This document shows positions 8,602 to 17,048 of a stretch of 64,000 bases of DNA, in pieces. Every line of letters begins with the position of its first letter. The first letter of the stretch is position 1. A model generated the notes under the pieces. That model was not told where the DNA came from. It was given only the letters and a program-made list of their open reading frames with translations, and searched no databases. Made by a program: the position numbers and the translations under genes. Where the stretch lies: positions 1 through 64,000 of the forward strand of contig NZ_VLLA01000023.1 of the NCBI RefSeq assembly GCF_007830635.1, in the 5' to 3' direction. Origin of the DNA: Bradyrhizobium huanghuaihaiense. GTDB taxonomy: Bacteria; Pseudomonadota; Alphaproteobacteria; Rhizobiales; Xanthobacteraceae.

Positions 8602-9243
8602 ATGACCAGAATTGCCGTACCATTGCTGATCGTCCTGGCCGTGCTCATTGGCCTGTCCACGCATATGGTGGTCAATTGCGGGGACGAGGACGATCCCGAC
8701 ATCTGCGCGGCCGTGATCGGCTTCTCGCCGCTGCGCGGCTCGCTGATCGCCTTTGCTTATGAGGGCCGCGGACGGATCGCGCTGCGCCGCGGCGACTTTC
8801 GCCGGGCGATCGCCGATTTCGACGAGGCCATCCATCTCAATCCCAACCGCGCCTCGCTCTATCGCGACCGCGCGCTCGCACGCCGGCAGAACGGTGATCT
8901 GGAACTGGCCATCGAAGACTATGACGAAGCGATCGCGCATGATCCCAAGCACGCCGCGCCCTATCACCAGCGCGGCCTCGCGCTCGCGGCCACCGGCGAT
9001 CTCGACCGCGCCATCCTGAGCTACAACACGGCGGTGCGCCTCGATCCCTCTGATGCGCAGGCGCGCCTCGACCGTGGTCTGGCATTTCTCGCCCGCGGCC
9101 AGCTCGACGACGCGCGCGCCGATTTCGAAGCGGCGCTGGCGCTTCCGCCCGGCAAGGACGTCCGAACCCGCGAAGCCGCCCGCGCCAAGCTCGCCGAACT
9201 CGCCAGTGCCGAGCCGACCCGGCTCACCACGCCAAGGCGGTGA
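8602..9243 (+). CDS. Tetratricopeptide repeat protein, membrane-anchored or exported
   Basis: The protein has 213 residues from ATG 8602. A hydrophobic N-terminal segment (IAVPLLIVLAVLIGLS) acts as signal or anchor. From about residue 55 there are four TPR units, each with the pattern A/G...D...AIADFDEAIHLNP...A. These form a protein-binding scaffold. The frame is open upstream to 8545, but that part has no ribosome site and crosses a GC-rich gap. It has no obvious operon partner and its binding partner is unknown. Confidence 0.8.
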   Translation: MTRIAVPLLIVLAVLIGLSTHMVVNCGDEDDPDICAAVIGFSPLRGSLIAFAYEGRGRIALRRGDFRRAIADFDEAIHLNPNRASLYRDRALARRQNGDLELAIEDYDEAIAHDPKHAAPYHQRGLALAATGDLDRAILSYNTAVRLDPSDAQARLDRGLAFLARGQLDDARADFEAALALPPGKDVRTREAARAKLAELASAEPTRLTTPRR

Positions 9244-9328
9244 GGGAAGGTCTCTCTCCCTCTCCCCGCAAGCGGTGGGGCTATCGCAGCCGCGAAGGTG
9301 AGTGATTTCTATCCGCGAATCCCGGAAT

Positions 9329-9421
9329 CGTAGGGTGGGCAAAGGCGCACTTGCGCCGTGCCCACGATCTTTGCAATACGGCAACAGGCGCGTGGGCACG
9401 CTTCGCTTTGCCCACCCTACG
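9329..9421. repeat. Intergenic palindromic repeat, family C (CGTAGGGTGGGCAAAGGCGC)
   Basis: The arms CGTAGGGTGGGCAAAG and CTTTGCCCACCCTACG frame an inner GCCGTGCCCAC/GTGGGCACG pair. A close copy lies at 44945-45035. It sits between two convergent genes. Confidence 0.88.
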
Positions 9422-9447
9422 ATGCTGAATGTGCAGAAAGATGGCGC

Positions 9448-9804
9448 CTACTTCGCCTTCTTGGCCTTTGCCTTCTTCGCTTTCGCGGCCTTCTTCGCCG
9501 GCTTCTCTTCCTTCGCCTTCTTCTCCACCTTCACCGTGACAGGCGTGCTGGCGGCGAGGCGCATCGCGCGGGCGTAGCTGTCGGCGACGTTGTCGGCGGA
9601 CATCTGCAGGCGCTTGGCGGCGGCGGTGGCCTGCTCCATGGTGGCCTTGGCCATCATCTTGAAGCGGTCGCCGGTCTCCTTGCCCTTGGCCTTGGCCGCG
9701 AGGCCGTTGAAGCGATCCCGCCGCTCCTTGGCGCGGGTCATCAGGCCCGTATGCAGCTGTCTGGCCAGTTGCCGGATCACGACATCCAGGTCGGCGTCCG
9801 CCAT
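9448..9804 (-). CDS. Small basic protein with lysine/alanine-rich C-terminal tail
   Basis: This 118-residue protein is not assigned to a named family. Residues 1-85 look helical and amphipathic. The last 30 residues are almost only Lys, Ala and Glu (KKAAKAKK-type repeats). That tail resembles histone H1-like or phasin-like bacterial tails that touch nucleic acid or polymer surfaces. No signal peptide is seen. The gene stands alone, followed by repeat family C. DNA binding is only a suggestion from composition. Confidence 0.7.
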   Translation of the reverse strand: MADADLDVVIRQLARQLHTGLMTRAKERRDRFNGLAAKAKGKETGDRFKMMAKATMEQATAAAKRLQMSADNVADSYARAMRLAASTPVTVKVEKKAKEEKPAKKAAKAKKAKAKKAK

Positions 9805-9910
9805 GTTCTTCCATCCTCTTGAAAACAGGTATCGATGCGGGCGGGACTATGCAGATCGGGCCCCACCTTGGCAATTGGTGGCCGCCCGTCATCCGCAGCT
9901 TCCGGTACCC

Positions 9911-9945
9911 AAAACAAGAAAGCCGCGCATTTTGCGCGGCTCTTG
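9911..9945 (-). terminator. Rho-independent terminator of the exported HExxH protein gene
   Basis: A perfect 9-bp stem pairs AGCCGCGCA (9922-9930) with TGCGCGGCT (9934-9942) across a 3-base loop. On the minus strand the stem is followed by TTTCTTGTTTT. It lies about 25 bases after the stop at 9968. Confidence 0.85.
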
Positions 9946-9967
9946 TGTGTCCGGCGGTGTTTCCGCC

Positions 9968-10768
9968 TTACTTCAGCGAGGCAACCGGGCCGCTCGACGC
10001 GGCCGGGTCGGGGTCGAAGCCGAACACGCCGACCAGGTATTTGTAATAGTCCGGCATCTTCTCCTTGAGCACCTCGCGCGACTTGGGGTCGTGGAATTCG
10101 CTCTTTCCGGAGAGGAAGATGCTGGCGGTCACGGCGAAGAACTCCATCGGGTTCTTCATCGCATAGGATTCCTTGGGCAGCATCTCCTTGGACTTGGCCA
10201 GGGCATAGTAGCCGATCACGCCCTTGTTGGCGTAGCCGTCCGGCAGAAGCCGCGCGTGGAAGGCGTGCAGCATCTCGTGCAGCAGCACGGCCTCCTTCTC
10301 GTAGCGCATCATATCCGGCCGCAGCATGATCACGCCGAGACCGGAATCGACCGCGAGGTCGACGGCATTGGGATTGCTCCAGCGCTGCTTGGCGGGATCC
10401 CAGACCGTCAGGGTCCGGGGCGCGGTGCGCTGCATGTCCGGCGTGACCCGGCCGTAGCAGGCGGTGGCGGCGCCTTCGTCGAGGCAGGCGAGCTCGCTCG
10501 CGACGATCGGAACGGTGTGGAAGAAGCGCAGCACGCGCGGGGAGAGGCCGACGCCTTCGACGACGTCGATCTGGCTCTTCAGGTTCTCGGTGAGCTTGTC
10601 GACGTCCTTGCGGTCACGGTTCTCGGAAATGTCGAACATGTAGCCGCGATAGCTCTGGAAGCCCGGCGGCAGCGCCTGCACCGCGTCGGCATCGAGCGAA
10701 CCGGCATTGGACGGATTGGCAAAGAGCGCGCCGACAATGGTCGCGGTCAGCAGCAACGCAATGCGCAT
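9968..10768 (-). CDS. Exported putative zinc metallopeptidase-like protein (HExxH)
   Basis: The protein has 266 residues with a clear signal peptide (about 1-22, ending SNAGS), so it is periplasmic or secreted. The motif LLHEMLHAFH at about residues 160-170 is a perfect HExxH. A downstream NPMEFFAVTASIF holds Glu residues that could act as the third zinc ligand, a gluzincin-like layout. The rest is not recognised. It is a single gene with its own terminator. Peptidase activity is inferred from the motif only. Confidence 0.75.
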   Translation of the reverse strand: MRIALLLTATIVGALFANPSNAGSLDADAVQALPPGFQSYRGYMFDISENRDRKDVDKLTENLKSQIDVVEGVGLSPRVLRFFHTVPIVASELACLDEGAATACYGRVTPDMQRTAPRTLTVWDPAKQRWSNPNAVDLAVDSGLGVIMLRPDMMRYEKEAVLLHEMLHAFHARLLPDGYANKGVIGYYALAKSKEMLPKESYAMKNPMEFFAVTASIFLSGKSEFHDPKSREVLKEKMPDYYKYLVGVFGFDPDPAASSGPVASLK

Positions 10769-10950
10769 GATGAACCCCCTGATGTCACTTCGCCCGGCAG
10801 GATAGGCCGCCGTTGTTTGCGAAAAGTGAGTGGGGCGAGACTAAGGCAGCGATGTTGAGGCGTGCTTAACCGTTGGTTGCAGATCGCGAAGACGGATTAG
10901 GGCCGGGTTAACCAAGGAGGGCCAGCTCGAAGTGGCCCAGCAAACTGCTT

Positions 10951-11105
10951 CCCCGTCATCCTGAGGTGTGAGGCTGGTGATGCGGAAGCATCGCCGGCCG
11001 AGCCTCGAAGGATGCACGGCCCGGCTGCTGCACCCGGGCCCTCCATCCTTCGAGGCTCACTATGGGGCGCTCTGCGCCCCATAGTGAGCGCCTCAGGATG
11101 ACGGG
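10951..11105. repeat. Intergenic palindromic repeat, family G (CCCGTCATCCTGAGG)
   Basis: The outer arms CCCCGTCATCCTGAGG and CCTCAGGATGACGGGG contain nested pairs, such as CCGAGCCTCGAAGGATG with CATCCTTCGAGGCTC and TGGGGCGC with GCGCCCCA. It fills the centre of the gap 10769-11166. No gene is seen in the rest of that gap. Confidence 0.85.
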
Positions 11106-11166
11106 GTTGGCTATCCGGTGTAAATTGACGCCACCAAGCTTCAGACAGCCGGAAGGGGAGGATGCC

Positions 11167-11460
11167 ATGTATGCCGCCATCCGTCAGGCCAAGGCGAAAA
11201 GCGGGAGTGCGGAAGAGCTGACGCGCCGCATCAAGGACGGCGCCGTTCCGATCATCAGCGATGTCGAAGGTTTCCGCGCCTATTACGTCGTCTATGCCGG
11301 CGACGACACGGTCACCGCGATCTCGATCTTCGACAAGTTCGAGCAGGCCGAGGAGGCGAACAAGCGCGCCATCGCCTGGATCGAGAAGGATCTCGGCCCG
11401 CTGCTCGCCGGCGACGCCCGCGCCGTGGCGGGGCCGGTGATCGTGCATACGCTGGCGTAG
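11167..11460 (+). CDS. Small ABM-like (antibiotic biosynthesis monooxygenase fold) protein
   Basis: This 97-residue soluble protein begins MYAAIRQAK. It has the alternating strand/helix pattern of dimeric alpha-beta barrel proteins, with a central VEGFRAYYVVYAGDDTVTAISIF and a helix EQAEEANKRAIAWI. Such proteins range from oxygenases to heme-binding or purely structural dimers, so no reaction is assigned. The start ATG 11167 follows a GGGGAGGA ribosome site. The frame continues upstream into repeat G, which is unlikely to be coding. Confidence 0.8.
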   Translation: MYAAIRQAKAKSGSAEELTRRIKDGAVPIISDVEGFRAYYVVYAGDDTVTAISIFDKFEQAEEANKRAIAWIEKDLGPLLAGDARAVAGPVIVHTLA

Positions 11461-11490
11461 GGTTGGCGGGAAGTCACGCCTCATTCTCAG

Positions 11491-11594
11491 CTGTCATCGC
11501 CCGCGAAGGCGGGCGATCCAGTACTCCGTGACGGCAGTGATTGAGCCGATAGGCTGCGGCGTACTGGATGCCCCGCCTTCGCGGGGCATGACAG
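11491..11594. repeat. Intergenic palindromic repeat, family B
   Basis: Arms CTGTCATCGCCCGCGAAGGC and CGCCTTCGCGGGGCATGACAG enclose GATCCAGTACTCCG and GCGGCGTACTGGATG. It lies between the convergent ends of the ABM-like gene and the ScfR-type regulator gene. Confidence 0.87.
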
Positions 11595-11635
11595 CGGAGT
11601 GAGCGGCGCGCGCTTGCCACTAAGCACGCCTCCCC

Positions 11636-13081
11636 TCACAACTCCCTGGCATTCGAGAACGCGAAGCTCGACACCCTTCTCGTCGTCTCATCCAAAATCA
11701 GCGTGCGGGTGATCGGCGGCTCGGCGCGCTGGGCGCAGTTTTCACGTTCGCAGAGGCGGCAGTTGACGCCGATCGGCGTGCCCTCTGTTTTCTCCAGATC
11801 CATGCCGGCGGCGTAGGTCAGGCGCGCGGCGTGACGGATCTCGCAGCCGAGGCCGATGGCGAAGCGCGGCTGCGGCAGCGGGTGCGGCGCGACCGGGCGG
11901 CGCACCATTTGCGCGATCGAGAAATAGCGCGTGCCGTCGGAGAGCTCGATCACCTGCTTGAGCAGGCGGTCCGGCGTGTCGAAGGTCGAGTGCACGTTCC
12001 AGAGCGGACAGGTGCCGCCGAATTTCGAGAACGGGAACGTGCCGGACGAGAAGCGTTTTGACACGTTGCCGGCATTGTCGACGCGGAGCAGGAAGAACGG
12101 AATGCCGCGCGCGTTCGGCCGTTGCAAGGTGGTGAGGCGATGGCAGACCTGCTCGAAGCCGGAATTGAAGCGCTGCGCCAGCACGTGGATGTCGTAGTTG
12201 AGCGCTTCGGCGGCCGCGAGGAACGCGGGATAGGGCATCATCACGGCGGCCGCGAAGTAATTGCCGAGCGTGATGCGGAACAGCCGCCGCGGCGCATCGT
12301 CAAGCGGGCCGGCTCGGGCGATGATGGTCTCCAGGGCTTGCGCGCATTCGCCAAGCCCGAGCTGGAAGGCGAGCTGGAACGCGCGGCCGGGCGGGTCGAC
12401 CAGCTCGGAGATCAGGAGCTGCCTGCGGTGCCGGTCGAAGCGCCGCAGCGTCTCGCGCATGACGTCGACGGGCATGATCCGGGTCTGGATCGAATGCTTC
12501 TCGCGCAATCGCGCAACGAGTGCCGCGTACAGCGCCTCGGCCGGCACGTTCAGTTCATCGCGCAGGTTTTCCGCGGCCTGCTCCAGTTCCGGAAAATAGT
12601 TGCGGTTGGCTTCGATCAGCTCGCGCACGCGCTCGACCGGATTGGCCTCATAGCGCGTGCCGACGTCGCGGTCGGCCATCTGGGCGGCCGCCAGCGTCTC
12701 GCCCTGGCGCGCCTCGGTATAGGCGGCGTAGAGCCGTTGCAGCGCATGGGTGACGCCGGGGCAGAGTTCGGCGAGGTCACGCAGTTCCTGCTTGGGAACG
12801 TCGATCTGGCGGAACAGGGGATCGGAGAAGATCTCGTTCAGCTCGGCGAAGAAGCGGTCCTCATCGGCGGTTGCGAGGTCGCGCAAATCGAGGTCATAGG
12901 TCTCGGCCAGCCGCAGCAGGATCTGCGCCGTGACCGGTCGCTGGTTGCGCTCGATCAGGTTGACGTAGCTCGGCGAGATTCCGAGCCCCTCGGCGATCTG
13001 GGTCTGCGACAGCCCCAATTGCTGCCGGATCCGCCGGAAGCGCGGGCCGACGAACAGTTTCTTCCCGGATTCAGCGGGCAT
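11636..13081 (-). CDS. ScfR/RamB-type transcriptional regulator (XRE helix-turn-helix)
   Basis: The protein has 481 residues. Residues about 10-65 are an XRE helix-turn-helix (RIRQQLGLSQTQIAEGLGISPSYVNLIE). The centre matches the IrrE/ImmA-like region of this family, though the HExxH is absent. The C-terminal quarter is the DUF2083/ScfR domain with Cys clusters (CPLWNVHS, CEIRHAA, CRLCERENC). Relatives control acetate, propionate and glyoxylate genes by sensing short-chain acyl-CoAs. It is transcribed divergently from aceA across a 230-base AT-rich gap, so control of aceA and of itself is likely but inferred. Confidence 0.88.
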   Translation of the reverse strand: MPAESGKKLFVGPRFRRIRQQLGLSQTQIAEGLGISPSYVNLIERNQRPVTAQILLRLAETYDLDLRDLATADEDRFFAELNEIFSDPLFRQIDVPKQELRDLAELCPGVTHALQRLYAAYTEARQGETLAAAQMADRDVGTRYEANPVERVRELIEANRNYFPELEQAAENLRDELNVPAEALYAALVARLREKHSIQTRIMPVDVMRETLRRFDRHRRQLLISELVDPPGRAFQLAFQLGLGECAQALETIIARAGPLDDAPRRLFRITLGNYFAAAVMMPYPAFLAAAEALNYDIHVLAQRFNSGFEQVCHRLTTLQRPNARGIPFFLLRVDNAGNVSKRFSSGTFPFSKFGGTCPLWNVHSTFDTPDRLLKQVIELSDGTRYFSIAQMVRRPVAPHPLPQPRFAIGLGCEIRHAARLTYAAGMDLEKTEGTPIGVNCRLCERENCAQRAEPPITRTLILDETTRRVSSFAFSNAREL

Positions 13082-13128
13082 GTTTCAGATCTCCTGACGC
13101 ATCAAGGACAGTCTTGCTGACCTATATT

Positions 13129-13177
13129 TTTACAAAATTTACAAAATAACATCTATTACATGTTCTGATGTTACATG
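13129..13177. promoter_or_regulatory. Candidate operators between scfR-type gene and aceA
   Basis: Two exact tandem copies of TTTACAAAA occur at 13129-13137 and 13138-13146, followed by two copies of TTACATG at 13156-13162 and 13171-13177. The stretch is far more AT-rich than its surroundings. It lies 48-96 bases upstream of the regulator start and about 135 bases upstream of aceA. RamB/PrpR-type regulators bind AT-rich A/T...CAAA elements, so these are plausible sites. Promoter boxes for either gene are not clear. Confidence 0.55.
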
Positions 13178-13311
13178 ACATCACCAATAAAAAACAAGCC
13201 ATCTATACGAAGTTTATGTTTTCGCGTTTAGCTCCTGACACGCATCTCGCAATGCATTGTCAAGAATGTCGATGGCCAGCCATCGGGCATCGTCAGCGAA
13301 AGGATAGGCAC

Positions 13312-14946
13312 ATGAATTACCAGCCCCGCGGCATCAACGCGCTCCAGCGCCCGGCCTCGTATCAAGACGAGATCAAGGCGGCTCAGGCGCTCCTCGAGAC
13401 CAAGCCGACGTGGAACGGGGTGTCCGCCGAGGCGGTCGCACGCATGCGCCTGCAGAACCGCTTCAAGACCGGCCTCGACGTCGCCCGCTACACCGCGGCG
13501 CTGATGCGCGCCGACATGGCGGCCTATGACAACGATCCGACCAAGTACACGCAGTCGCTGGGCTGCTGGCACGGCTTCATCGCGCAGCAGAAGCTGATCT
13601 CGGTCAAGAAGCATTTCGGCGGCAAGACCGATCGCACCTACCTGTATCTCTCGGGCTGGATGATCGCGGCGCTGCGCTCCGAGTTCGGTCCGCTGCCCGA
13701 CCAGTCGATGCACGAGAAGACCTCGGTGCCGGCGCTGATCGAGGAGCTCTACACCTTCCTGCGTCAGGCGGACTCGCGCGAGCTCAACGACATCTTCCGC
13801 AGCCTCGACAAGGCGCGCAAGGAAGGCGACAAGATCCGCGAGAAGGAGCTGATCGAGAAGATCGACAACTTCCAGACCCATGTCGTCCCCGTCATCGCCG
13901 ACATCGATGCCGGCTTCGGCAACGCGGAGGCGACCTATCTGCTCGCCAAGAAGATGATCGAGGCGGGCGCCTGCGCGCTCCAGATCGAGAACCAGGTCTC
14001 GGACGAGAAGCAGTGCGGCCATCAGGACGGCAAGGTCACCGTGCCGCATGACGTCTTCCTCGCCAAGATCCGCGCCTGCCGCCACGCCTTCCTCGAGCTC
14101 GGCATCGAAGACGGCATCGTCGTGACCCGCACCGACTCGCTCGGCGCCGGCCTGACGCAGCAGATCGCCGTCAGCCACAAGCCCGGTGACATCGGCGACC
14201 AGTACAACAGCTTCCTCGATTGCGAGGAAATCACTGCGGAGAACGCCCGCAACGGCGACGTCATCATCAACCGCAACGGCAAGATGATGCGTCCGAAGCG
14301 GCTGCCCTCCAACCTCTACCAGTTCCGTCCCGGCACCGGTGCGGACCGCTGCGTGCTCGATTGCATCACCTCGCTGCAGAACGGCGCCGACCTGCTCTGG
14401 ATCGAGACCGAGAAGCCGCATATCGAGCAGATCGCCAGCATGGTCGATCGCATCCGCAAGGTCGTGCCGAATGCGAAGCTCGCCTACAACAACTCGCCGT
14501 CGTTCAACTGGACCCTCAACTTCCGTTGGCAGGTCTACGACGCGATGAAGGAAGCGGGCCAGGACGTCAGCAAGTACAACCGTGCCGAGCTGATGAAGGC
14601 GGAGTACGACGATACGCCGCTGGCGAAGGAAGCCGACGAGCGCATCCGCACCTTCCAGGCGGATTCGGCCAAGCGCGCTGGCATCTTCCACCACCTGATC
14701 ACGCTGCCGACCTACCACACGGCCGCGCTGTCCACCGACAACCTCGCCCGCGAGTATTTCGGCGAGCAGGGCATGCTCGGCTACGTCAAGAACGTCCAGC
14801 GCGCCGAGATCCGTCAGGGCATCGCCTGCGTGAAGCACCAGAACATGGCCGGCTCCGACATCGGCGACGACCACAAGGAGTACTTCGCGGGTGAAGCTGC
14901 CCTGAAGGCGGGCGGCGCTCACAACACGATGAACCAGTTCGGCTAA
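13312..14946 (+). CDS. aceA: Isocitrate lyase (long, KQCGH-type subfamily)
   Basis: The protein has 544 residues. It splits isocitrate into glyoxylate and succinate, the first step of the glyoxylate shunt used for growth on acetate or fatty acids. The catalytic loop reads KQCGH at 233-237, with the nucleophilic Cys. Mg-binding acidic residues occur in ADIDAGFG (196-203), and the substrate site in ARTDSLGAG-type sequence appears as VTRTDSLGAG. The length and the KQCGH variant place it in the longer bacterial group, distinct from the ~430-residue KKCGH E. coli type. The start ATG 13312 follows AAAGGAT. No malate synthase lies adjacent. Confidence 0.95.
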   Translation: MNYQPRGINALQRPASYQDEIKAAQALLETKPTWNGVSAEAVARMRLQNRFKTGLDVARYTAALMRADMAAYDNDPTKYTQSLGCWHGFIAQQKLISVKKHFGGKTDRTYLYLSGWMIAALRSEFGPLPDQSMHEKTSVPALIEELYTFLRQADSRELNDIFRSLDKARKEGDKIREKELIEKIDNFQTHVVPVIADIDAGFGNAEATYLLAKKMIEAGACALQIENQVSDEKQCGHQDGKVTVPHDVFLAKIRACRHAFLELGIEDGIVVTRTDSLGAGLTQQIAVSHKPGDIGDQYNSFLDCEEITAENARNGDVIINRNGKMMRPKRLPSNLYQFRPGTGADRCVLDCITSLQNGADLLWIETEKPHIEQIASMVDRIRKVVPNAKLAYNNSPSFNWTLNFRWQVYDAMKEAGQDVSKYNRAELMKAEYDDTPLAKEADERIRTFQADSAKRAGIFHHLITLPTYHTAALSTDNLAREYFGEQGMLGYVKNVQRAEIRQGIACVKHQNMAGSDIGDDHKEYFAGEAALKAGGAHNTMNQFG

Positions 14947-14975
14947 CGCACCACGCAGTTCGAGAGGAGACTGAC

Positions 14976-15185
14976 ATGACCACAGGCAGCAATTTCTGGG
15001 TGATCGGCGGCGAGTTCGGTTCGATGAACTTCCACAAGCTCGTGGAAGGCTCGGCCCAGGTCAAAGGTCCGTTCAAGACCCGCAAGGAAGCCGAGGACTG
15101 CTGGCGCGAGGTGTCGGAAGAGAGCCGCCACAAGGCCGGCGTCCGCTTCTCGATCGTGGAAGAACCGTCGCGCGTCTCGGCCTGA
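14976..15185 (+). CDS. DUF4170 domain-containing small protein
   Basis: The 69-residue protein has the family pattern: FWVIGGEFG at the start, GPFKTRKEAEDCWRE in the middle and VRFSIVEE at the end. ATG 14976 has a strong GAGGAGA ribosome site. It lies 29 bases after aceA on the same strand and is followed by a terminator, so it is probably co-transcribed with aceA. No function is known for DUF4170. Confidence 0.85.
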   Translation: MTTGSNFWVIGGEFGSMNFHKLVEGSAQVKGPFKTRKEAEDCWREVSEESRHKAGVRFSIVEEPSRVSA

Positions 15186-15223
15186 GGGCCGACCTGCCGA
15201 CCTGAACTAAGAAGACGTCCAAG

Positions 15224-15271
15224 GACGGATGGTCCCATCCAGGCTCTGCCTGGGTGGGATCGTCTGTTTTT
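15224..15271 (+). terminator. Rho-independent terminator after aceA-DUF4170
   Basis: The arms GGTCCCATCCAGGC and GCCTGGGTGGGATC pair with a few G-U pairs around a TCT loop, extended by GACG/CGTC-like ends and followed by GTTTTT. It lies about 40 bases after the DUF4170 stop. Confidence 0.85.
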
Positions 15272-15381
15272 GGCACAGGTCACGCGCCTGTGGGCGCCGT
15301 AAGTATTTGGAATTATGGGCCCTTTGCGCAGGGTTTGGTTGCTGATAGGTTAACGGGAATAAGTCGAGGACGAGGCCGACA

Positions 15382-15936
15382 ATGTCAGAGCCCGAGACCA
15401 GCGGGACCCATCCCAGCCAGCCGCGCCCGGTGCGGCTGCGCGATGCGCTGTTGCGCGCACGGATCGAGGCCGCGGACCGGACCGGCGTCGTCGTCGACCT
15501 CCGCGACGCCGAGGTGGCGCGGCTCGAGATCCTCAATGACGCGCTCGATCCGCTGTTCGCCCAGGTGCCGGAGCAGATCGACCTGTTCGACCGCGGCATC
15601 AGCCAGGGCGATACGCCGAGACTCTGGATCGACGTCGTCGCGCACATCATGATGGGGCGCGACAAGCGGATGTACCGCTTCGTCCAGGACACCCGCTTCG
15701 GCCGCATCGTGCTCGCCGAATCGCACGATACCGCGGTCATCGTCGAGGCCGTCACCGACTATGTCGCCCGCCGCATGATCGAGCGCGAGCATGCGATGGT
15801 GGTCCCGCCCGAGCCGCAAGCCCCAGCCGCCGAGCAGCCAGCCCGCTCGCGGGTCTGGCCGTTCATATTCGGCTTTGTGCTCGGTGCTGCTGCGCTGTTT
15901 GGCCTCGCCGCGCTGGCGGTCTTGCGGAGCTGGTGA
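15382..15936 (+). CDS. Hypothetical tail-anchored membrane protein
   Basis: This 184-residue protein is not assigned to a family. Residues 1-145 are charged and mostly helical, and a Pro/Ala linker (PPEPQAPAAEQPA) follows. A single membrane segment (FIFGFVLGAAALFGLAALAVL) sits at the very C-terminus, so the bulk should face the cytoplasm. ATG 15382 follows a GAGGA-type site. The gene stands alone between a terminator and a repeat. Confidence 0.75.
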   Translation: MSEPETSGTHPSQPRPVRLRDALLRARIEAADRTGVVVDLRDAEVARLEILNDALDPLFAQVPEQIDLFDRGISQGDTPRLWIDVVAHIMMGRDKRMYRFVQDTRFGRIVLAESHDTAVIVEAVTDYVARRMIEREHAMVVPPEPQAPAAEQPARSRVWPFIFGFVLGAAALFGLAALAVLRSW

Positions 15937-15945
15937 AGACGCTCC

Positions 15946-16034
15946 CGTAGCCCGGATGGAGCGAAGCGCAATCCGGGAAACCTGCCGCTGCAGATGCACT
16001 GTCCCGGATTACGCTGCGCTCCATCCGGGCTACG
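15946..16034. repeat. Intergenic palindromic repeat, family D (CGTAGCCCGGATGGAGCG)
   Basis: Arms CGTAGCCCGGATGGAGCG and CGCTCCATCCGGGCTACG frame inner AATCCGGG/CCCGGATT. Only this copy is seen in the window. It lies between convergent genes. Confidence 0.87.
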
Positions 16035-16074
16035 GAACGGGCTCGCACCCCGCATGCCCCGGAATGACAGCGAA

Positions 16075-16956
16075 CTAAATCAACCTCGCCTGCTTGATCT
16101 GCCCGATCTGGAATCCCGCCCCCAGCGCCCGCACCGTCTGCTCGCAGCGCCAGCCCGCATTGTCCTTTTCGATCCTGAATAGATTGTACGCCGCCGCCGG
16201 ATAACGTCCGTGCGCGAGCGCCGAGGCCGAGGGCACGCCCAGCGCGGGAATGTTGCCGTTGGGACCCTCGAACCACATCGTCGAATGAATGTGGTCGTGT
16301 CCGTGCAGGATCAGCTCGACGCCGTGGCGCCTCAACAGCGCCAGGAGATCGGCGGAGTCCGTCATCCGCTTCTGGCGCGCGGCGGACTTCAGCGGATGAT
16401 GCACCAGCAGCACGCGGAAGACGTCTTCGGTCGCGAGCCGTTCGAGAACTTCGGCGAGCGCGGCGAGCTGATCGCGCCCGAGCGTGCCCGTCGCCATCAG
16501 CGGCAGGGTCGGCACCGCCGTGGACAGGCTGATCAGCGCCAGCGGCCCGCGCCGGCGCAACGCAGGAAAACCGATGCGGCCGTCGTCGCCCGCGAGATAA
16601 GGTGCAAAGGTCTCGCCGAAGCGATGAAAGGTGGCGCGGACATAGGCGTCGTGATTGCCGGGAATCGTGGTGACGCGATCGGGCGGCCCGACCTCGTCGA
16701 GCCAGGCGCGCGCCGGCGCGAACTCGGCTTCCAGCGCCAAATTGACGAGATCGCCCGTCACTGCGATGTGGTCGGGCGCCTGCGCCTTCATGTCGGCGAC
16801 GAGTGCGTCGAGCACCTCGCGGCGCTGGTATTTGTGGCGGTTGCGCGTCCAGTTGACGTAGCCGAGCGCGCGCTTGCCGGCGAGTTCGACCAGCCGCGGC
16901 TTCGGCAGCGGCGCTAGATGCGGGTCGGACAGATGGGCGAGCGTGAAGGGGGCCAT
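16075..16956 (-). CDS. Metallophosphoesterase (calcineurin-like), CpdA/YfcE-type fold
   Basis: The 293-residue soluble protein carries the whole metallophosphoesterase signature: SDPHL near residue 10, TGDLVN near 67, GNHDAY near 98, LVHHP near 190 and HGHDH near 224. These residues bind two metal ions and hydrolyse phosphodiesters or phosphomonoesters. The substrate (cAMP, UDP-diacylglucosamine-like or other) cannot be decided from sequence. The start ATG at 16956 is about 90 bases from the divergent Nudix gene. Confidence 0.9.
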   Translation of the reverse strand: MAPFTLAHLSDPHLAPLPKPRLVELAGKRALGYVNWTRNRHKYQRREVLDALVADMKAQAPDHIAVTGDLVNLALEAEFAPARAWLDEVGPPDRVTTIPGNHDAYVRATFHRFGETFAPYLAGDDGRIGFPALRRRGPLALISLSTAVPTLPLMATGTLGRDQLAALAEVLERLATEDVFRVLLVHHPLKSAARQKRMTDSADLLALLRRHGVELILHGHDHIHSTMWFEGPNGNIPALGVPSASALAHGRYPAAAYNLFRIEKDNAGWRCEQTVRALGAGFQIGQIKQARLI

Positions 16957-17048
16957 GGTGCGCGATTGCCTCGCTATTGGTCCACTGTAATGGCAAGGTC
17001 GCGAGGACTGTGCAAGCGTGGCCCGGACAGGGGCCTGTTGGGAGCCTG

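Noticed and set aside
13312..14946. KQCGH in isocitrate lyase considered as loss of a catalytic Lys
   Set aside because: The ~540-residue bacterial subfamily normally has KQCGH. The nucleophilic Cys and the His remain.
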